Program-made: the position numbers and the translations under genes
NCBI RefSeq assembly: GCF_042685645.1
Contig: NZ_JBHUNX010000001.1
Coordinates: forward strand, 2,604,001-2,668,000
Length of the DNA: 64,000 nt
Origin: Salininema proteolyticum
Lineage (GTDB): Bacteria > Actinomycetota > Actinomycetes > Mycobacteriales > Micromonosporaceae
Direction: 5' to 3'
Notes under the pieces: model-generated
Seen by the model: the letters and a program-made list of their open reading frames with translations, nothing else
The model's database searches: none
What the model was told of the DNA's origin: nothing
Shown: piece by piece, positions 33,437 to 42,018 of the stretch
How positions within the stretch are numbered: position 1 is the first letter of the stretch
How the letters are laid out: the number at the start of each line of letters is the position of its first letter

Positions 33437-34580
33437 GGCCGGGCTGTCGACCGCCGTGGTCCCGGCGGAGAACGCTTCGGAGGCGAGCCTGGCCGACGGT
33501 TTGGAACTGGTCTCGCCCGGCAGCCTCCGCCAACTGGTGGACTGGCTCCGCGGGCGGGCGGAGATCCCGCCGCCGGAGCCGCCCGGGCCGTCCTCCCCAG
33601 AGGCTCTGCCCGACATGGCCGATATCCGAGGTCAGGATTTCGCCCGCCGTGCGGTCGAACTCGCCGCCGCCGGGCGCCACAACGTGTTCTTCGTCGGGCC
33701 GCCGGGGTCGGGGAAGACCATGCTGGCCGAGCGTCTGCCGTCGATCCTGCCGCCGCTTTCCGACCAGGAGTCCCTGGAAGTGACGTGCGTGCACTCCCTG
33801 CACCCGTCCTCCGGCACCGCCCGGGACGGGCTCATCAGGTTCGCCCCGTTCCAGGCGCCGCACCATTCGAGCACCATGCAGTCGCTCGTCGGCGGGGGCC
33901 ATACCGACATCGGTCCGGGCGCGCTCTCCCTGGCACACCGCGGGGTGCTCTTCCTCGACGAAGCGCCCGAATGGAAGAGGGAGGTCCTCGAGTCCATTCG
34001 GCAACCCGTCGAGAGCGGCGAGGTGATCCTTCACCGCGCCGGGGCCGTCATGCGTTATCCGTCCAGGGTGTTGCTGGTGCTCGCCGCCAATCCCTGTCCT
34101 TGCGCGGCGCTGCGGCCGGCGGACTGCACCTGCTCGGCCACCGCCCGCCGGCGCTATATGAACCGGCTGTCGAAACCCCTCCTCGACCGTGTCGACCTGC
34201 AGCTCGATGTGCAGCCTCCCAAGCCGTCGTCCATCCTCACCGATCTCGTCGACGTCGAGGACAGCGCGGTCGTCGCCGAGAGGGTGCTCCGAGCCCGCCG
34301 AGCCGCGAAGGAGCGGTGGGGCTCCATGGGCGAACCCTGGACCTGCAACGGCGAGGTGCCCGGCAATCGGCTGCGCGCCACCAACCTGCGGCTGCCCGGT
34401 AGCACGACTCGGCAGCTGGACCACCTTCTCCGCAAGGGCCGCCTCAGCACCCGCGGTTACGACCGGGTGCTGAGGCTCGCCTGGACCATCGCCGACCTGG
34501 GCGGGCACGACAGTCCTCGACCTGCGGACGTCCACGAAGCATGCGAATTCCGACTAGGACTCAAAGGAGCCACATCATGA
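33030..34580 (+). CDS. YifB/ComM-family Mg-chelatase-like AAA+ ATPase
   Basis: 516 residues. The N-terminal 190 are the ChlI-like domain (FQLSGLPDSAVAQSQTRIR, FFFGELGLDGSVRPVSGVL). The ATPase follows, with Walker A VGPPGSGKTMLAERL, LFLDEAPEW as Walker B and a sensor Arg region (SRVLLVLAANPCPC). A Cys-rich insert (CPCAALRPADCTC) is usual. The ComM relative is a helicase that promotes branch migration in natural transformation. GTG start, with AAAGGAA 6 bases upstream; it overlaps the read-through of yraN. The stop overlaps the dprA start (ATGA). Confidence 0.9.
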   Translation: MGYGKVHTVCLTGSHAELLTVETSVTPCVSSQEKSRFQLSGLPDSAVAQSQTRIRSAIANSGFHLPDQIISVNFAPASVPTRGTAVDLPLAVSILSASGLVPAERLQKSFFFGELGLDGSVRPVSGVLPALLRASEAGLSTAVVPAENASEASLADGLELVSPGSLRQLVDWLRGRAEIPPPEPPGPSSPEALPDMADIRGQDFARRAVELAAAGRHNVFFVGPPGSGKTMLAERLPSILPPLSDQESLEVTCVHSLHPSSGTARDGLIRFAPFQAPHHSSTMQSLVGGGHTDIGPGALSLAHRGVLFLDEAPEWKREVLESIRQPVESGEVILHRAGAVMRYPSRVLLVLAANPCPCAALRPADCTCSATARRRYMNRLSKPLLDRVDLQLDVQPPKPSSILTDLVDVEDSAVVAERVLRARRAAKERWGSMGEPWTCNGEVPGNRLRATNLRLPGSTTRQLDHLLRKGRLSTRGYDRVLRLAWTIADLGGHDSPRPADVHEACEFRLGLKGATS

Positions 34581-36079
34581 CCATCCGCTCGCTGATCGAC
34601 CGACTCGCCGCTCGTGCCGCTCATTCCGACGCGGCGCGCCCGTGCCGCGATTCCACAGCACCGCGCTCGGTTGCGCCGCCGTGTTCCGACCCCGCCTCCC
34701 CGCACTCCACCGGAACCGAGGGCGCGGAGGCCGGTCCGTGCGGGGAGTTCCCCGGTCCGAGTCCCTCGGAGGCTCCTACTCGAGAGGTCCCCTGCGTGGA
34801 ACCCCCCGACGGCCCTGCCTCCACGCCCTCGGACTTCGAGCGGTTCGGCCCGCCGCCGCCCGACACGGCGCCCGACCAGTCGGCGACGCCGGCGCCGCCC
34901 CCGACCACCGTCACGGGTACCGGGTTCTCCGACCTCCTGGACGACCGATCGGCCCGCATGGTCCTGTCGGCCATCGTGGAACCGGGGGACAGCGACGTCG
35001 ACGACCTGGTCGAGGCGGAGGGCGCGCCGGAGACCGTCCGCGCCGTCTGGTCGGGAGACCTCCCCGATCGCGTTTCGCTGCTGACACGCGCCTCCGTCGA
35101 GCGGCACGCTTCGCCGCACGTCCTGGCCGACGAGATGCACCGGCTCACCGCCGCGTGCGGATCACGGGTCCTCGTACCCTCCGACGACGACTGGCCCGAT
35201 CAGCTCTCGGACCTCTACGCGATCTCGGACGAAAGCCAGCCCCACATGCGTCCTCCGAGGTGCCTGTGGGTTCGCGGCGAGCTCTCGCTCACCGAGTTCC
35301 TCGACCGGGCCGTCTCCATCGTCGGCTCCCGCGCCTGTACCGAGTACGGCAGCCTGGCCGCGGAGAACATGGCCTTCGAGCTCGCCGAGGCCGGCTGGAC
35401 GATCGTCTCCGGCGGCGCCTACGGCATCGACCGGGCCGCCCACCAGGGCGCCCTGTCGGCGCATTCGCCCACCGTCTCCGTGCTCGCCTGCGGCGTCGAC
35501 CAGGGTTATCCGCAGGGGAACGAACGCCTCTTCACCAAGATCGCGGACACCGGACTCCTGCTCAGCGAGTGGCCTCCGGGGTTCAGTCCGCGACGCCATC
35601 GCTTTCTCACCCGCAATCGAGTCATAGCGGCCCTGACCAGGGGAACTATTGTCGTAGAGGCCGCTTCCCGATCGGGAGCTCGCCATACGGCACGCCTCGC
35701 CGCGGAACTGGACCGGACCCTCATGTTCGTCCCCGGCCCCATCACCTCGGCCAGTTCCGCGGGCGTGCACCAGATGGCCAGGGAATGCTGGGAGCCCCGA
35801 CTGGTGACATCGGCTGCCGACGTCATAGCGGACCTGGCGCCGTTCGAAGCCGTCGCCGAGCCCGACTCATCCGCCGATGATCGGCCCATGGACCGGCTCG
35901 ATGAGGCGGACGCGCGCGTCGTCGAAGTCCTCCGGCGCGGGTGGGTCCGGGAGACCGCCGCCGTCGCGTCGGACGCGGGGCTGCCCGTCGCCGAGACCGC
36001 GAAGGTTCTGGAGCGGTTGGCCTCGACCGGTTGGGTCCAATGCGTCGAGGGGAGGTGGCGGCTGCCCGTAGATAGATGA
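34577..36079 (+). CDS. dprA: DNA-processing protein DprA with a Pro-rich N-terminal insert
   Basis: 500 residues, longer than the usual 300-400. The Rossmann core (VSIVGSRACTEYGSLAAENM, TIVSGGAYGIDRAAHQGAL, GNERLFTKIADTGLLLSEWPP) loads RecA on single-stranded DNA. A winged-helix C-terminus follows (ADARVVEVLRRG...AKVLERLASTGWVQ). After a first helix the protein has about 100 residues rich in P, S and E that are predicted to be disordered, before the SAM-like segment starting near 115. I start at the ATG at 34577, coupled to yifB through ATGA, with AAAGGAG upstream. Confidence 0.9.
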   Translation: MTIRSLIDRLAARAAHSDAARPCRDSTAPRSVAPPCSDPASPHSTGTEGAEAGPCGEFPGPSPSEAPTREVPCVEPPDGPASTPSDFERFGPPPPDTAPDQSATPAPPPTTVTGTGFSDLLDDRSARMVLSAIVEPGDSDVDDLVEAEGAPETVRAVWSGDLPDRVSLLTRASVERHASPHVLADEMHRLTAACGSRVLVPSDDDWPDQLSDLYAISDESQPHMRPPRCLWVRGELSLTEFLDRAVSIVGSRACTEYGSLAAENMAFELAEAGWTIVSGGAYGIDRAAHQGALSAHSPTVSVLACGVDQGYPQGNERLFTKIADTGLLLSEWPPGFSPRRHRFLTRNRVIAALTRGTIVVEAASRSGARHTARLAAELDRTLMFVPGPITSASSAGVHQMARECWEPRLVTSAADVIADLAPFEAVAEPDSSADDRPMDRLDEADARVVEVLRRGWVRETAAVASDAGLPVAETAKVLERLASTGWVQCVEGRWRLPVDR

Positions 36080-36264
36080 GGACACGGTGGTGTTCCGGTC
36101 GAGACCATCGTCAGGTCGCGGTGCCCGCCGCGTTCGTGCCGGCGAACGGGCGCCCTCCGGCGCGAACGGACGGCCGCTGCTTTGAACGGACTTCCATCGG
36201 CGCCGACGGAAGTCCGCCGGCGGAATTCGCCCGTCTCCGCGCTCGCCGACAGCGGCCGGACACA

Positions 36265-36312
36265 CGAACGGGCCCCGACCGGCGCGGTTCACGCCGTTCG
36301 GAGGCCCGTTCG
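36265..36312. terminator. Bidirectional terminator between dprA and the SIS gene
   Basis: CGAACGGGCC at 36265-36274 pairs perfectly with GGCCCGTTCG at 36303-36312. The 28-base loop can form an inner GGCG/CGCC hairpin. The flanking genes converge. Confidence 0.65.
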
Positions 36313-36342
36313 ATAACCGGTATCCCGTAAGTCCGGCGTCCG

Positions 36343-37410
36343 TCAGACGGTCTCGGTGACCTTCTTCAGGCCGCGCGGCGCGTCGGGGTTCTCACCGCGC
36401 TGGAGCGCGAGGTGAAGTGCGAGCTGCTGCAGAGGCAGGATGTCCAGCATCGAGGCGATCCGCTCGTCGATGTCCGGGGTCGCCATTCGGGCCGTCTGGC
36501 CCTGCAGGTCGTACGATCCGACGATGACGATGTCCGCGCGCTGGTTCTCCAGGCGGCCGAGGACGTCGTGCATGGCCTTGCCTCCGGGGCCGGAGCCGAC
36601 GACGGCCAGCACCGGAACGCCCGGGTCGGCCATCGCCAACGGGCCGTGGAGCAGGTCCGCGCCGGAGAACGCCAGAGAGGGGAGGTAGGAGGTCTCCATC
36701 AGTTTGAGGGCGGTCTCGCGCGCGGTCGGGTAGGCGTATCCGCGGCCGGTGGTCACGAAGCGCTCGGCGAAGCGGTAGCGGCCGGCGAGGTCCGGAGCGG
36801 TGCTGTGGGTGAGGACGTCCGAGGCCAGCTCGGGCAGCTTCGACAGCAGGCCGGTCTCGGTTCCCTCCAGCTTGCCGTCGCCCGTGCGGATACCCTCGAA
36901 CAGGAGGAAGAGCGCGAGGAGCTCCGCGGTGTAGGTCTTGGTGGCGGCCACGGCGCGCTCGTGTCCGGCGCGGACGTCGATGTGGAACTCGGCCTCCGCC
37001 GCCAGCGGGGAGTTCGGGTTGTTGGTGATCGCCAGAGTCATGGCGCCCGACTCGCGTGCCGCCTTGACGACGGCGGCGAGGTCCGGCGATCCACCGGACT
37101 GGCTGACCGCGATGACCAGCGAGTCCTTCCAGTCGGGGCGGGCGTCGAAGACGGTGACCACACTCGGCGAGGCCAGGCCGGCGGGAATTCCCAGGCGGAT
37201 CTCGGAGAGGTACGCACCGTAGAGGGCGGCGTGGTCCGAGGTCCCGCGGGCGGTGAACACGATGGACCGGGGACGGCGTTCGGCGATGGCCGCGGCCACG
37301 GCGGAAATCTCGCTCATGCCGTTGTCGATCAGGCCGGCGTATACCTCCGGCTGCTCGGAGATGTCGGCAGCCATACCCGCGCCAGGCTTGGCCTGCGTCG
37401 TGTCGTTCAC
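36343..37410 (-). CDS. Double-SIS-domain sugar isomerase/deaminase (GlmS-C/NagB-II-like)
   Basis: 355 residues with two sugar isomerase domains. SIVFTARGTSDHAALYGAYL and VIAVSQSGGSPDLAAVV form the first phosphosugar site, and TTGRGYAYPTARETALKLME with the second Rossmann unit forms the other. There is no glutaminase domain, so it is not GlmS itself; stand-alone forms act as glucosamine-6-phosphate deaminases or fructosamine-type enzymes. Which one cannot be told. GTG start with AAGGAG 7 bases upstream. No nag genes lie beside it. Confidence 0.8.
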   Translation of the reverse strand: MNDTTQAKPGAGMAADISEQPEVYAGLIDNGMSEISAVAAAIAERRPRSIVFTARGTSDHAALYGAYLSEIRLGIPAGLASPSVVTVFDARPDWKDSLVIAVSQSGGSPDLAAVVKAARESGAMTLAITNNPNSPLAAEAEFHIDVRAGHERAVAATKTYTAELLALFLLFEGIRTGDGKLEGTETGLLSKLPELASDVLTHSTAPDLAGRYRFAERFVTTGRGYAYPTARETALKLMETSYLPSLAFSGADLLHGPLAMADPGVPVLAVVGSGPGGKAMHDVLGRLENQRADIVIVGSYDLQGQTARMATPDIDERIASMLDILPLQQLALHLALQRGENPDAPRGLKKVTETV

Positions 37411-38336
37411 AGTTGCGCTCCTTGGTCATGTGCAGAACTTCGAACATCACGCGGCGCGCCTGGGCGTGCCTCACTGCCGATTGTCCAAGCTTCGCTCGAA
37501 TCGCGGACCGGAACGGGCGATTCGACCACTCTGGCCTGCGCCTATCCCATTCGGCACGATCGCCGCGCCATCGTCGGACGCGGAGGCCGCCGCGACGATC
37601 CACCCCGCACCCGGTTCGCGGTGCAGCTGCCTGCCGTGATCATTACGCATTGAATGATCGCAGAAGCGGTCACCTTCGTTCATTCGAGCCGAACAGCGTG
37701 CCGTCCGCATCTCCGCTGTGGAGATGCCGCGGACCTGCTTGTCGACGATTGGACGAGTAGCCGCACCCCAGAGCACCGAAACCAAAACGATCAAAATGAG
37801 AACGTTCTGTGCGCAGTATTGCGCGATATTCGCTGTTTTGAATTATAAACTTTCATCCCTAGGATAGAGGGTCCGCTCTCATCATGTCCACAGGGCCGAC
37901 CGCACGGAAGAAGAGATCCGGATAACCAGACCCTCCACCGCCCGCACACCGCCGCCGGAGTCCTCGGGATCTCATCGACACATCACCGCCATGACCACTG
38001 TTTTCACAAGGAACACGCCGATGATGAGCCAAGGCTGACTCCAGACGCCCCGACGCGTGCGCAGCCCGGGCCGCACACAGGAGAAGCACTCGCCTCAGCG
38101 GGTGAACGCCGATCGGCCGGCGCGGGCGGCGCACCGCGACGGATGAACGAACGGAAACGAGCAGGGATCGGCAGTCCGCGCTCGGAAAACGGCCGGCATC
38201 CCGGGAGAAGGCGGGCCCGAAAAGAACGGCGAGGAACGAACCGCGGGCGGAAAGCGCTGTCCGAGCCGGTTTTCCGACCTTCCGGATGTATCGTGGGGCG
38301 GAAATGACCGAGGCAACGGGAGGAGGTGCGCGGACC
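37411..38336. other. Long non-coding stretch before the bL37 gene
   Basis: About 925 bases with no gene that I can support. It holds the promoters of the SIS gene (minus) and of bL37 (plus). A lower-GC patch around 37780-37860 is free of coding signal on both strands. Confidence 0.5.
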
Positions 38337-38411
38337 ATGGCGAAAGCCGCACGCAAGCGCAAGGCGCGCAAGAGGAAGAAGGCCAACCACGGCAAGCGCC
38401 CGAACAGCTAG
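38337..38411 (+). CDS. Ribosomal protein bL37
   Basis: A 24-residue, very basic protein beginning MAKAARKRKARKRKK and ending KANHGKRPNS. The end is nearly identical to bL37, the tiny large-subunit protein seen in mycobacterial ribosome structures, and the length is the same. GGAGGAGGT at 38319-38327, 9 bases before the ATG, is one of the best ribosome sites in the window. It binds 23S rRNA in known structures. It is too short for usual gene finders and stands alone between two long non-coding stretches. Confidence 0.9.
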   Translation: MAKAARKRKARKRKKANHGKRPNS

Positions 38412-38688
38412 GGCCGTTTCGTCGGGCCACTGAGGACTGTCCCGGCCCGAACGGCGGCGAAGCCGCCCGCCTGGCCTTCGCCCCTGCGGCGCAGGGTGCC
38501 GATCCTCCGTCGGGCCTTTCGCGGGGCCGGCCGGAGGAACAGGCGGGCGCCTTCCTCATGCGGCCAGTTCTCCGAAAACAACAATATCGACGATATTCCG
38601 ACAAAGATCGACAAATCGGCCGCCTGCGCAGATTCGAAAATTGCGGGCACCGAATTCCGGCAGCGCCCGCGACAGAACCAACTGAACG

Positions 38689-38705
38689 CGAAACGATACG
38701 TTTCG
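38689..38705 (+). promoter_or_regulatory. Inverted repeat ahead of an orphan -10 box
   Basis: CGAAACG and CGTTTCG are perfect 7-base arms around ATA. A TACAAT follows at 38721-38726. The geometry is that of an operator over the -35 region, but no recognisable gene follows. Confidence 0.4.
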
Positions 38706-39304
38706 TTTCAATTGATTGTCTACAATATGATGGGCACGATCAGACGATCCTGATATCAGTGCGAAGGCACGCATGTTATTTCAGCGGAAACGACGCATGA
38801 TTATTCGCCGTCGGACCGGCCGGACTCGGCACCCGCTCGTGAACCGCCCTGCGGAGTCTCGGCCGAGAACCCGACGAACCTCGGACACCATGTGGATTTT
38901 CCCATGACCGTACCATTGGTAATACCTAATGGCCGAGGGCGCCGATCGGGGAATCGGCCCGCCCGGAACGGCGGCGCCTGACTCCCGGATTCCACTGGCC
39001 GATCCCCGACTCGGCACTGCTGCCACCCTGTTATGAGTCTTCATCACATTCCCTTGGGGAGTCACAGGAACGAATCGCGACCGCGGCCCCCGAGGCCGAT
39101 TCGCCCGTCGGCGCAATGCCATTCACCGCCGAGACCGGACAGTTTTCGGTCCCCCGCTTGTCATTACCGGCCTTTTCGGAGAGAATGTTATGGACGACAA
39201 AGGAACGCCGGCGAACGTCGACCGTCGGCGGCATGCCCGACACTCAGACCAGAGGCACCGCGGTGCCTCCGACCCAGAGGCGGTCAACCACTGGTCGCAG
39301 TTGA

Positions 39305-39321
39305 CGTAGTACAGTACGACG
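39305..39321 (+). promoter_or_regulatory. Imperfect palindrome upstream of tetR-type gene
   Basis: CGTAGTAC and GTACGACG are arms around one A, matching at 7 of 8 positions, just behind TTGACG at 39301. This size and symmetry fit a TetR-type operator, so the gene at 39371 may control itself. Confidence 0.4.
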
Positions 39322-39370
39322 AACTGCCGCCCGCGGTCATGTTGATCGCTTCGCCCATGGATTTAGACTA

Positions 39371-39946
39371 ATGACCCAGACTTCGCAGAACCCCGTACCT
39401 ACCCGTGAACGCATCCAGAAGACTGCCATCGAACTGTTCAGCGAGAACGGGTACGAGCGGACCTCTCTTCGTGAGATCGCCGAGCACCTGGGCCTGACCA
39501 AGGCCGCGCTCTACTACCACTTCAAGACGAAGGAGGACATCGCCGCCTCCTTCTTCGACTCCTACGCCAAAGACGTGGACGTCATCTGCGACTGGGGAGA
39601 CCGGCAGCCGCGCGACCTGGAGACCCGCCGCGAGCTCCTCCGCCGCTACGCGGAGGTCGTTCAGAGCCATGTCCCCGTCATGCGCTTCATGCAGCACAAC
39701 CAGGCGGCCCTGACGAGGCTGGACAGGGGCAGCGTCTTCCAGAACCGGCTCGACCGGCTGCGGGACCTGCTCGTGGACCAGGACGAACCGCTGACCAACC
39801 GCCTCCGGGCCTGGGACGCGCTCACCACCCTGTACTCGGGCCTGGTGACCTGGCGAGGACGCCAGAAGACCGACACCGACCAGCAGATGCGCGAGGCCGC
39901 CCTGGAAATCTCGATGAGCCTGATCGACGCCAACAGCCGGGCGTGA
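39371..39946 (+). CDS. TetR-family transcriptional regulator
   Basis: 191 residues. The N-terminal helix-turn-helix is typical (RIQKTAIELFSENGYERTSLREIAEHLGLTKAALYYHFKTKEDI). The rest is helical and forms the ligand pocket, with no recognised ligand class. No target gene stands beside it: the gap upstream is nearly 1 kb and the next gene downstream converges. It may regulate itself through the palindrome at 39305-39321. Confidence 0.87.
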   Translation: MTQTSQNPVPTRERIQKTAIELFSENGYERTSLREIAEHLGLTKAALYYHFKTKEDIAASFFDSYAKDVDVICDWGDRQPRDLETRRELLRRYAEVVQSHVPVMRFMQHNQAALTRLDRGSVFQNRLDRLRDLLVDQDEPLTNRLRAWDALTTLYSGLVTWRGRQKTDTDQQMREAALEISMSLIDANSRA

Positions 39947-40342
39947 CCGGGCCGCCCCGGGGCCGCGACCGCCCGCTGCGTTCCGCCCCGGATCGCGGAC
40001 CCGGCGAGCCGGCGGCAATCGCCGGCAGGGCGGCCGAGGGCCGAGAGGCGGCGAGCGGGCAGAGTGAATGGAACGGCTGACCCAACACGAACGAGGGCCC
40101 CGTTCCGAGAACCCACCGTCCATGACGGGGTTCTCGGAACGGGGCCCTCGAACTCGTTCCTGTGACGACGGTGGACGCCGTCGGCGGTTCCGGCCCGGAC
40201 TGAGCGGTCGTTCAGCACCGTGCCGTCCGGTGTGGCCCGGGGCCCAGCGGCCCTGAAACGGGTCTTCACAGCTCCGGGCGACCGCCCGGGAGGCGCCTCG
40301 CCGCTCGGGATCGGACCGACCCTTCTGCGGCCGACGGCGGGC
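39947..40342. other. Gap between tetR and sigR-rsrA, holding a strong hairpin
   Basis: About 400 bases without a gene between two converging genes. Its main content is the perfect 23-base hairpin at 40092-40150. Confidence 0.55.
40092..40150. terminator. Perfect 23-bp hairpin, bidirectional terminator
   Basis: The arms 40092-40114 (starting CGAGGGCCCCGTTCC) and 40128-40150 (ending GGAACGGGGCCCTCG) match over all 23 bases around a 13-base loop. It is by far the longest perfect stem in this part and lies between the converging tetR and sigR-rsrA genes. Confidence 0.75.
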
Positions 40343-40666
40343 TCAGGCCTCGTTGTGCTCGACGGCGCGCTCGCCCTGCAGGACCGAGTCGCCGACCTTG
40401 TCCAGGGCGGCTAGCTTCTCCCGCAGTTGGTCGCGGACGTTCTCCGGCGCGCGCTCCTGCGAGCAGCAGCGGTGGACGAGCGTGCGCACTTCCTGTTCGA
40501 TCCCGTACTCGGCGAGACAGGGCGAGCACTCTTCGAGGTGCCGGCGGATCACGGCACGCCGATCCTCGGAGCACTCGTTGTCGAGGTACAGGTAGACCGC
40601 TTCGATCACGTCGCCGCAGTCGCCCCGGCCCGAGTGGTTCTCTGTCGGCATGGCTTCCTCACACAT
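40343..40666 (-). CDS. rsrA: Possible internal start giving free RsrA anti-sigma factor
   Basis: An in-frame ATG at 40664-40666 inside the sigR-rsrA gene would give a 107-residue protein, the normal RsrA size, with all four zinc ligands. AAGGAG lies 12 bases upstream, a bit far; a second ATG at 40651 has GAGGA close by. RsrA holds SigR inactive and lets go when its thiols are oxidised. Whether the free form is made in addition to the fusion is not decided by the sequence. Confidence 0.5.
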   Translation of the reverse strand: MCEEAMPTENHSGRGDCGDVIEAVYLYLDNECSEDRRAVIRRHLEECSPCLAEYGIEQEVRTLVHRCCSQERAPENVRDQLREKLAALDKVGDSVLQGERAVEHNEA

Positions 40667-41449
40667 GTTGGTTCTTAACTCCTTCACCCTGCTCGACTCG
40701 CTGTCCGGGGAGCCGTCCGCGCCGTACCGGGCGGCGTAGGAACTCAGCTTCTCGCGCAGCTGGCGGCGTCCGCGGTGCAGCCGGGACATGACGGTACCGA
40801 TGGGGGTGCCCATGATCTCCGCGATCTCCTTATAGGAGAATCCCTCGACATCGGCGAGGTAGACGACGATCCGGAAGTCCTCCGGAAGGTCCTGCAGCGC
40901 GTCCTTGACGTCGCTGTCGGGAAGGCGGTCGAGCGCCTCGACCTCGGCCGAGCGGAGCCCGCTGGAGGTGTGGGACTCGGCCTCGGCGAGCTGCCAGTCC
41001 GTGATCTCGTCGGTGGGCGAGGTGAGCGGCTGGCGCTTCTTCTTCCGGTACGAGTTGATGTAGGTGTTGGTCAGGATCCGGTACATCCACGCCTTGAGGT
41101 TCGTCCCCGCCTTGAACTGGTGGAACTTCGAGTAGGCCTTGAGATAGGTCTCCTGGAGGAGGTCCTCGGCGTCGGCGGGGTTGCGGGTCATACGCAGGGC
41201 GGCGCCGTAGAGCTGGTCCAAGAGGGGCATGGCCTCGCGCTCGAACCTGGCGCGGCGCTCTTCGCTGGTCTCGGAGGTCGTACTCGGCGTCACTGGCTCC
41301 TCATTTCCTCGGGATGCCTTAGAGCCTACGACGCTGTTGACTGTCACGTTCGCCAGTTTAGACTCCTGCTCCTCGGGGGCTCCAGTGGAAATCTCGCGGC
41401 GGGGGTGGCGCTCCGCCCGGGGCAGCGTCGCCGTGGCCGTGGTCGTCAT
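40343..41449 (-). CDS. sigR: SigR-type redox sigma factor fused in frame to its anti-sigma factor RsrA
   Basis: 368 residues without a stop between two proteins that are separate in Streptomyces. Residues about 74-250 are SigR: LYGAALRMTRNPADAEDLLQETYLKAYSKFHQF (region 2) and ADVEGFSYKEIAEIMGTPIGTVMSRLHRGRRQL (region 4). Residues 262-368 are RsrA, with C278, H304, C308 and C311 at exactly the spacing of the RsrA zinc ligands (C11, H37, C41, C44), and C328-C329 matching C61-C62. The first 52 residues resemble the extension of the unstable SigR' form; GTG 41293 could start the shorter form. The long start at 41449 has GGGAGGAG and its own sigma-R promoter. M262 (40666) would give a 107-residue free RsrA. 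The join TTAAGA has a TAA one frame off, so one indel explains the fusion. Confidence 0.85.
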   Translation of the reverse strand: MTTTATATLPRAERHPRREISTGAPEEQESKLANVTVNSVVGSKASRGNEEPVTPSTTSETSEERRARFEREAMPLLDQLYGAALRMTRNPADAEDLLQETYLKAYSKFHQFKAGTNLKAWMYRILTNTYINSYRKKKRQPLTSPTDEITDWQLAEAESHTSSGLRSAEVEALDRLPDSDVKDALQDLPEDFRIVVYLADVEGFSYKEIAEIMGTPIGTVMSRLHRGRRQLREKLSSYAARYGADGSPDSESSRVKELRTNMCEEAMPTENHSGRGDCGDVIEAVYLYLDNECSEDRRAVIRRHLEECSPCLAEYGIEQEVRTLVHRCCSQERAPENVRDQLREKLAALDKVGDSVLQGERAVEHNEA

Positions 41450-41477
41450 GTGCTCTCCTCCCGTGGTGTATCCGGCT

Positions 41478-41505
41478 CAACGCGAAGAGGCCCCCGGTTA
41501 TTTCC
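41478..41505 (-). promoter_or_regulatory. Sigma-R type promoter of sigR-rsrA
   Basis: On the minus strand GGAAAT, 18 bases, then GTTG. The known sigma-R consensus is GGGAAT-N18-GTTG, so this matches at all but one base with exact spacing. It lies 29-56 bases before the long start at 41449, which implies positive autoregulation of the longer sigma form, as in Streptomyces coelicolor. Confidence 0.75.
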
Positions 41506-42018
41506 GCTATGAGCGCCGACACAGGTCCGAAGGGGGCGGATCGCGAACGGTTCGACGTCGCCCCAGTTCACGACCACTTGTGACACACCACATAGTGCAG
41601 TGGCAGAACCCCGTGGGACCCACGTCCGTTAGACGGTATGTGCCGCGAAGGTTGACGCCCGGACCCGGAAGGTCTAGGTTGCAGAGTACGACCTGCAGCT
41701 GGCACCGCTACAGCTGAAAACGCACTACCGCACTCGTCGTCGAGAACGGCGGCCGCGGGGACACCGTTCACGAAGCACGGCTCCCTCCCCGAGGTCGCGA
41801 TCGGACGTCGACGGGTCACTCCGCACAGTCGGATCGGTTCGAAACGGGGACGCGACGCCCCGGTAGGGCCGAGTCTCACCAGCGCGCCGGGACCGCGGTT
41901 CCGGCCGAAGCCGTGACACGAGAGCAGTGGCCGGTCGGAGTCCCGACCGACTACTCGCGCGAAGAGGAGAAGGCGGACTGGGAGACAGGCGAGCCCGGTC
42001 CGACCAGAGTCATCGCGA

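Larger units (their letters stand above)
38412..39370. other. Long lower-GC non-coding stretch between bL37 and tetR
   Basis: About 960 bases, clearly lower in GC than the genes, with no convincing protein gene. It contains the inverted repeat at 38689-38705 followed by TACAAT at 38721-38726, which looks like a regulated promoter, yet the only open frame behind it (from ATG 38772, 43 codons, very basic) is not recognisable. A small RNA is possible but not shown. Confidence 0.45.

Noticed and set aside
38772..38903. 43-codon basic frame behind the orphan promoter
   Set aside because: No ribosome site, no recognised similarity, and an Arg-rich make-up typical of a non-coding high-GC frame.
39364..39369. 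TAGACT as -10 box of the tetR-type gene
   Set aside because: It ends one base before the ATG, so transcription would start inside the gene and the first codon would be lost; no other start codon fits.
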